Below are positions 14,105-14,149 of a DNA stretch of 14,149 bases, one piece after another; position 1 is the stretch's first letter; each line of letters begins with the position of its first letter. The stretch lies in contig CALLKH010000275.1 in assembly GCA_938008425.1 (NCBI GenBank), positions 1-14,149 of the forward strand, given 5' to 3'. The notes beneath the pieces are model-generated. The model was not told the DNA's origin. It was given only the letters and a program-made list of their open reading frames with translations, and searched no databases. Origin of the DNA: an uncultured Planctomycetaceae bacterium (GTDB lineage: Bacteria > Planctomycetota > Phycisphaerae > UBA1845 > UTPLA1). The translations under genes and the position numbers were made by a program.

Positions 14105-14149
14105 GGCGATCGCGTCACTCTTGAGGGCGCCGACGTTCGGCGGCGCTTC

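Noticed and set aside
14127..14146. GC hairpin near the right edge as terminator of the lipoprotein gene
   Set aside because: The stem GCGCCG/CGGCGC is short with no T-run visible before the window ends, so it cannot be told apart from chance in such GC-rich DNA.

Overview
The window is GC-rich DNA that looks like a chromosomal stretch from a planctomycete, most likely the Phycisphaerae side of Planctomycetota. The main clues are a DUF1559-type prepilin protein with the long N-terminal motif FTLIELLVVISIIALLIS and a FADGHAE tail motif, a secreted lamin-tail protein with choice-of-anchor and NDxCxGA repeats, a high share of exported proteins and lipoproteins, and loosely packed genes on both strands. 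I saw no tRNA, rRNA, CRISPR array, transposase or phage gene. The lineage call is inference from protein style only.

Layout. 1-1503 (-): the first 501 residues of a large exported lamin-tail-domain protein that runs off the left edge. 1504-2401: about 900 bases without a convincing gene, with small palindromes. 2402-3806 (+): a small membrane-anchored zinc-ribbon protein followed by a prepilin-like protein, a likely pair. 3807-4140: a noncoding block of alternating purine-rich and pyrimidine-rich tracts with degenerate GAAT repeats. 4141-4671 (-): a DinB-family protein. 5008-5547 (+): a VOC (glyoxalase-fold) domain behind an N-terminal membrane segment. 5731-6276 (+): an unrecognised protein. 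6492-9875 (+): a very long exported glycoside hydrolase family 31 enzyme. 9907-11073 (-): an exported, probably lipid-anchored deacetylase that closely resembles class IV histone deacetylase (HDAC11). 11435-12061 (+): a stand-alone HNH endonuclease with a clear intrinsic terminator behind it. 12225-13037 (-): a secreted protein with a poly-asparagine linker. 13424-14104 (+): an unrecognised lipoprotein.

How the genes relate. There is little operon structure. Only the zinc-ribbon and prepilin genes look co-transcribed. The theme is the cell envelope: six of the ten genes have an export signal, a membrane anchor or a prepilin signal, and a seventh (the VOC protein) has a probable one. The GH31 enzyme and the deacetylase converge with 31 bases between their stop codons, so they are not co-transcribed, although both would act outside the cytoplasm on glycans or acylated substrates.

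The most noteworthy item is the exported class IV HDAC homologue with all catalytic residues present. I did not find a multi-gene system that I could defend as new. Other points are the tethered VOC domain, the roughly 400-residue extension on the GH31 enzyme, the structured repeat block at 3808-4140, and a possible hairpin over the GH31 ribosome binding site.
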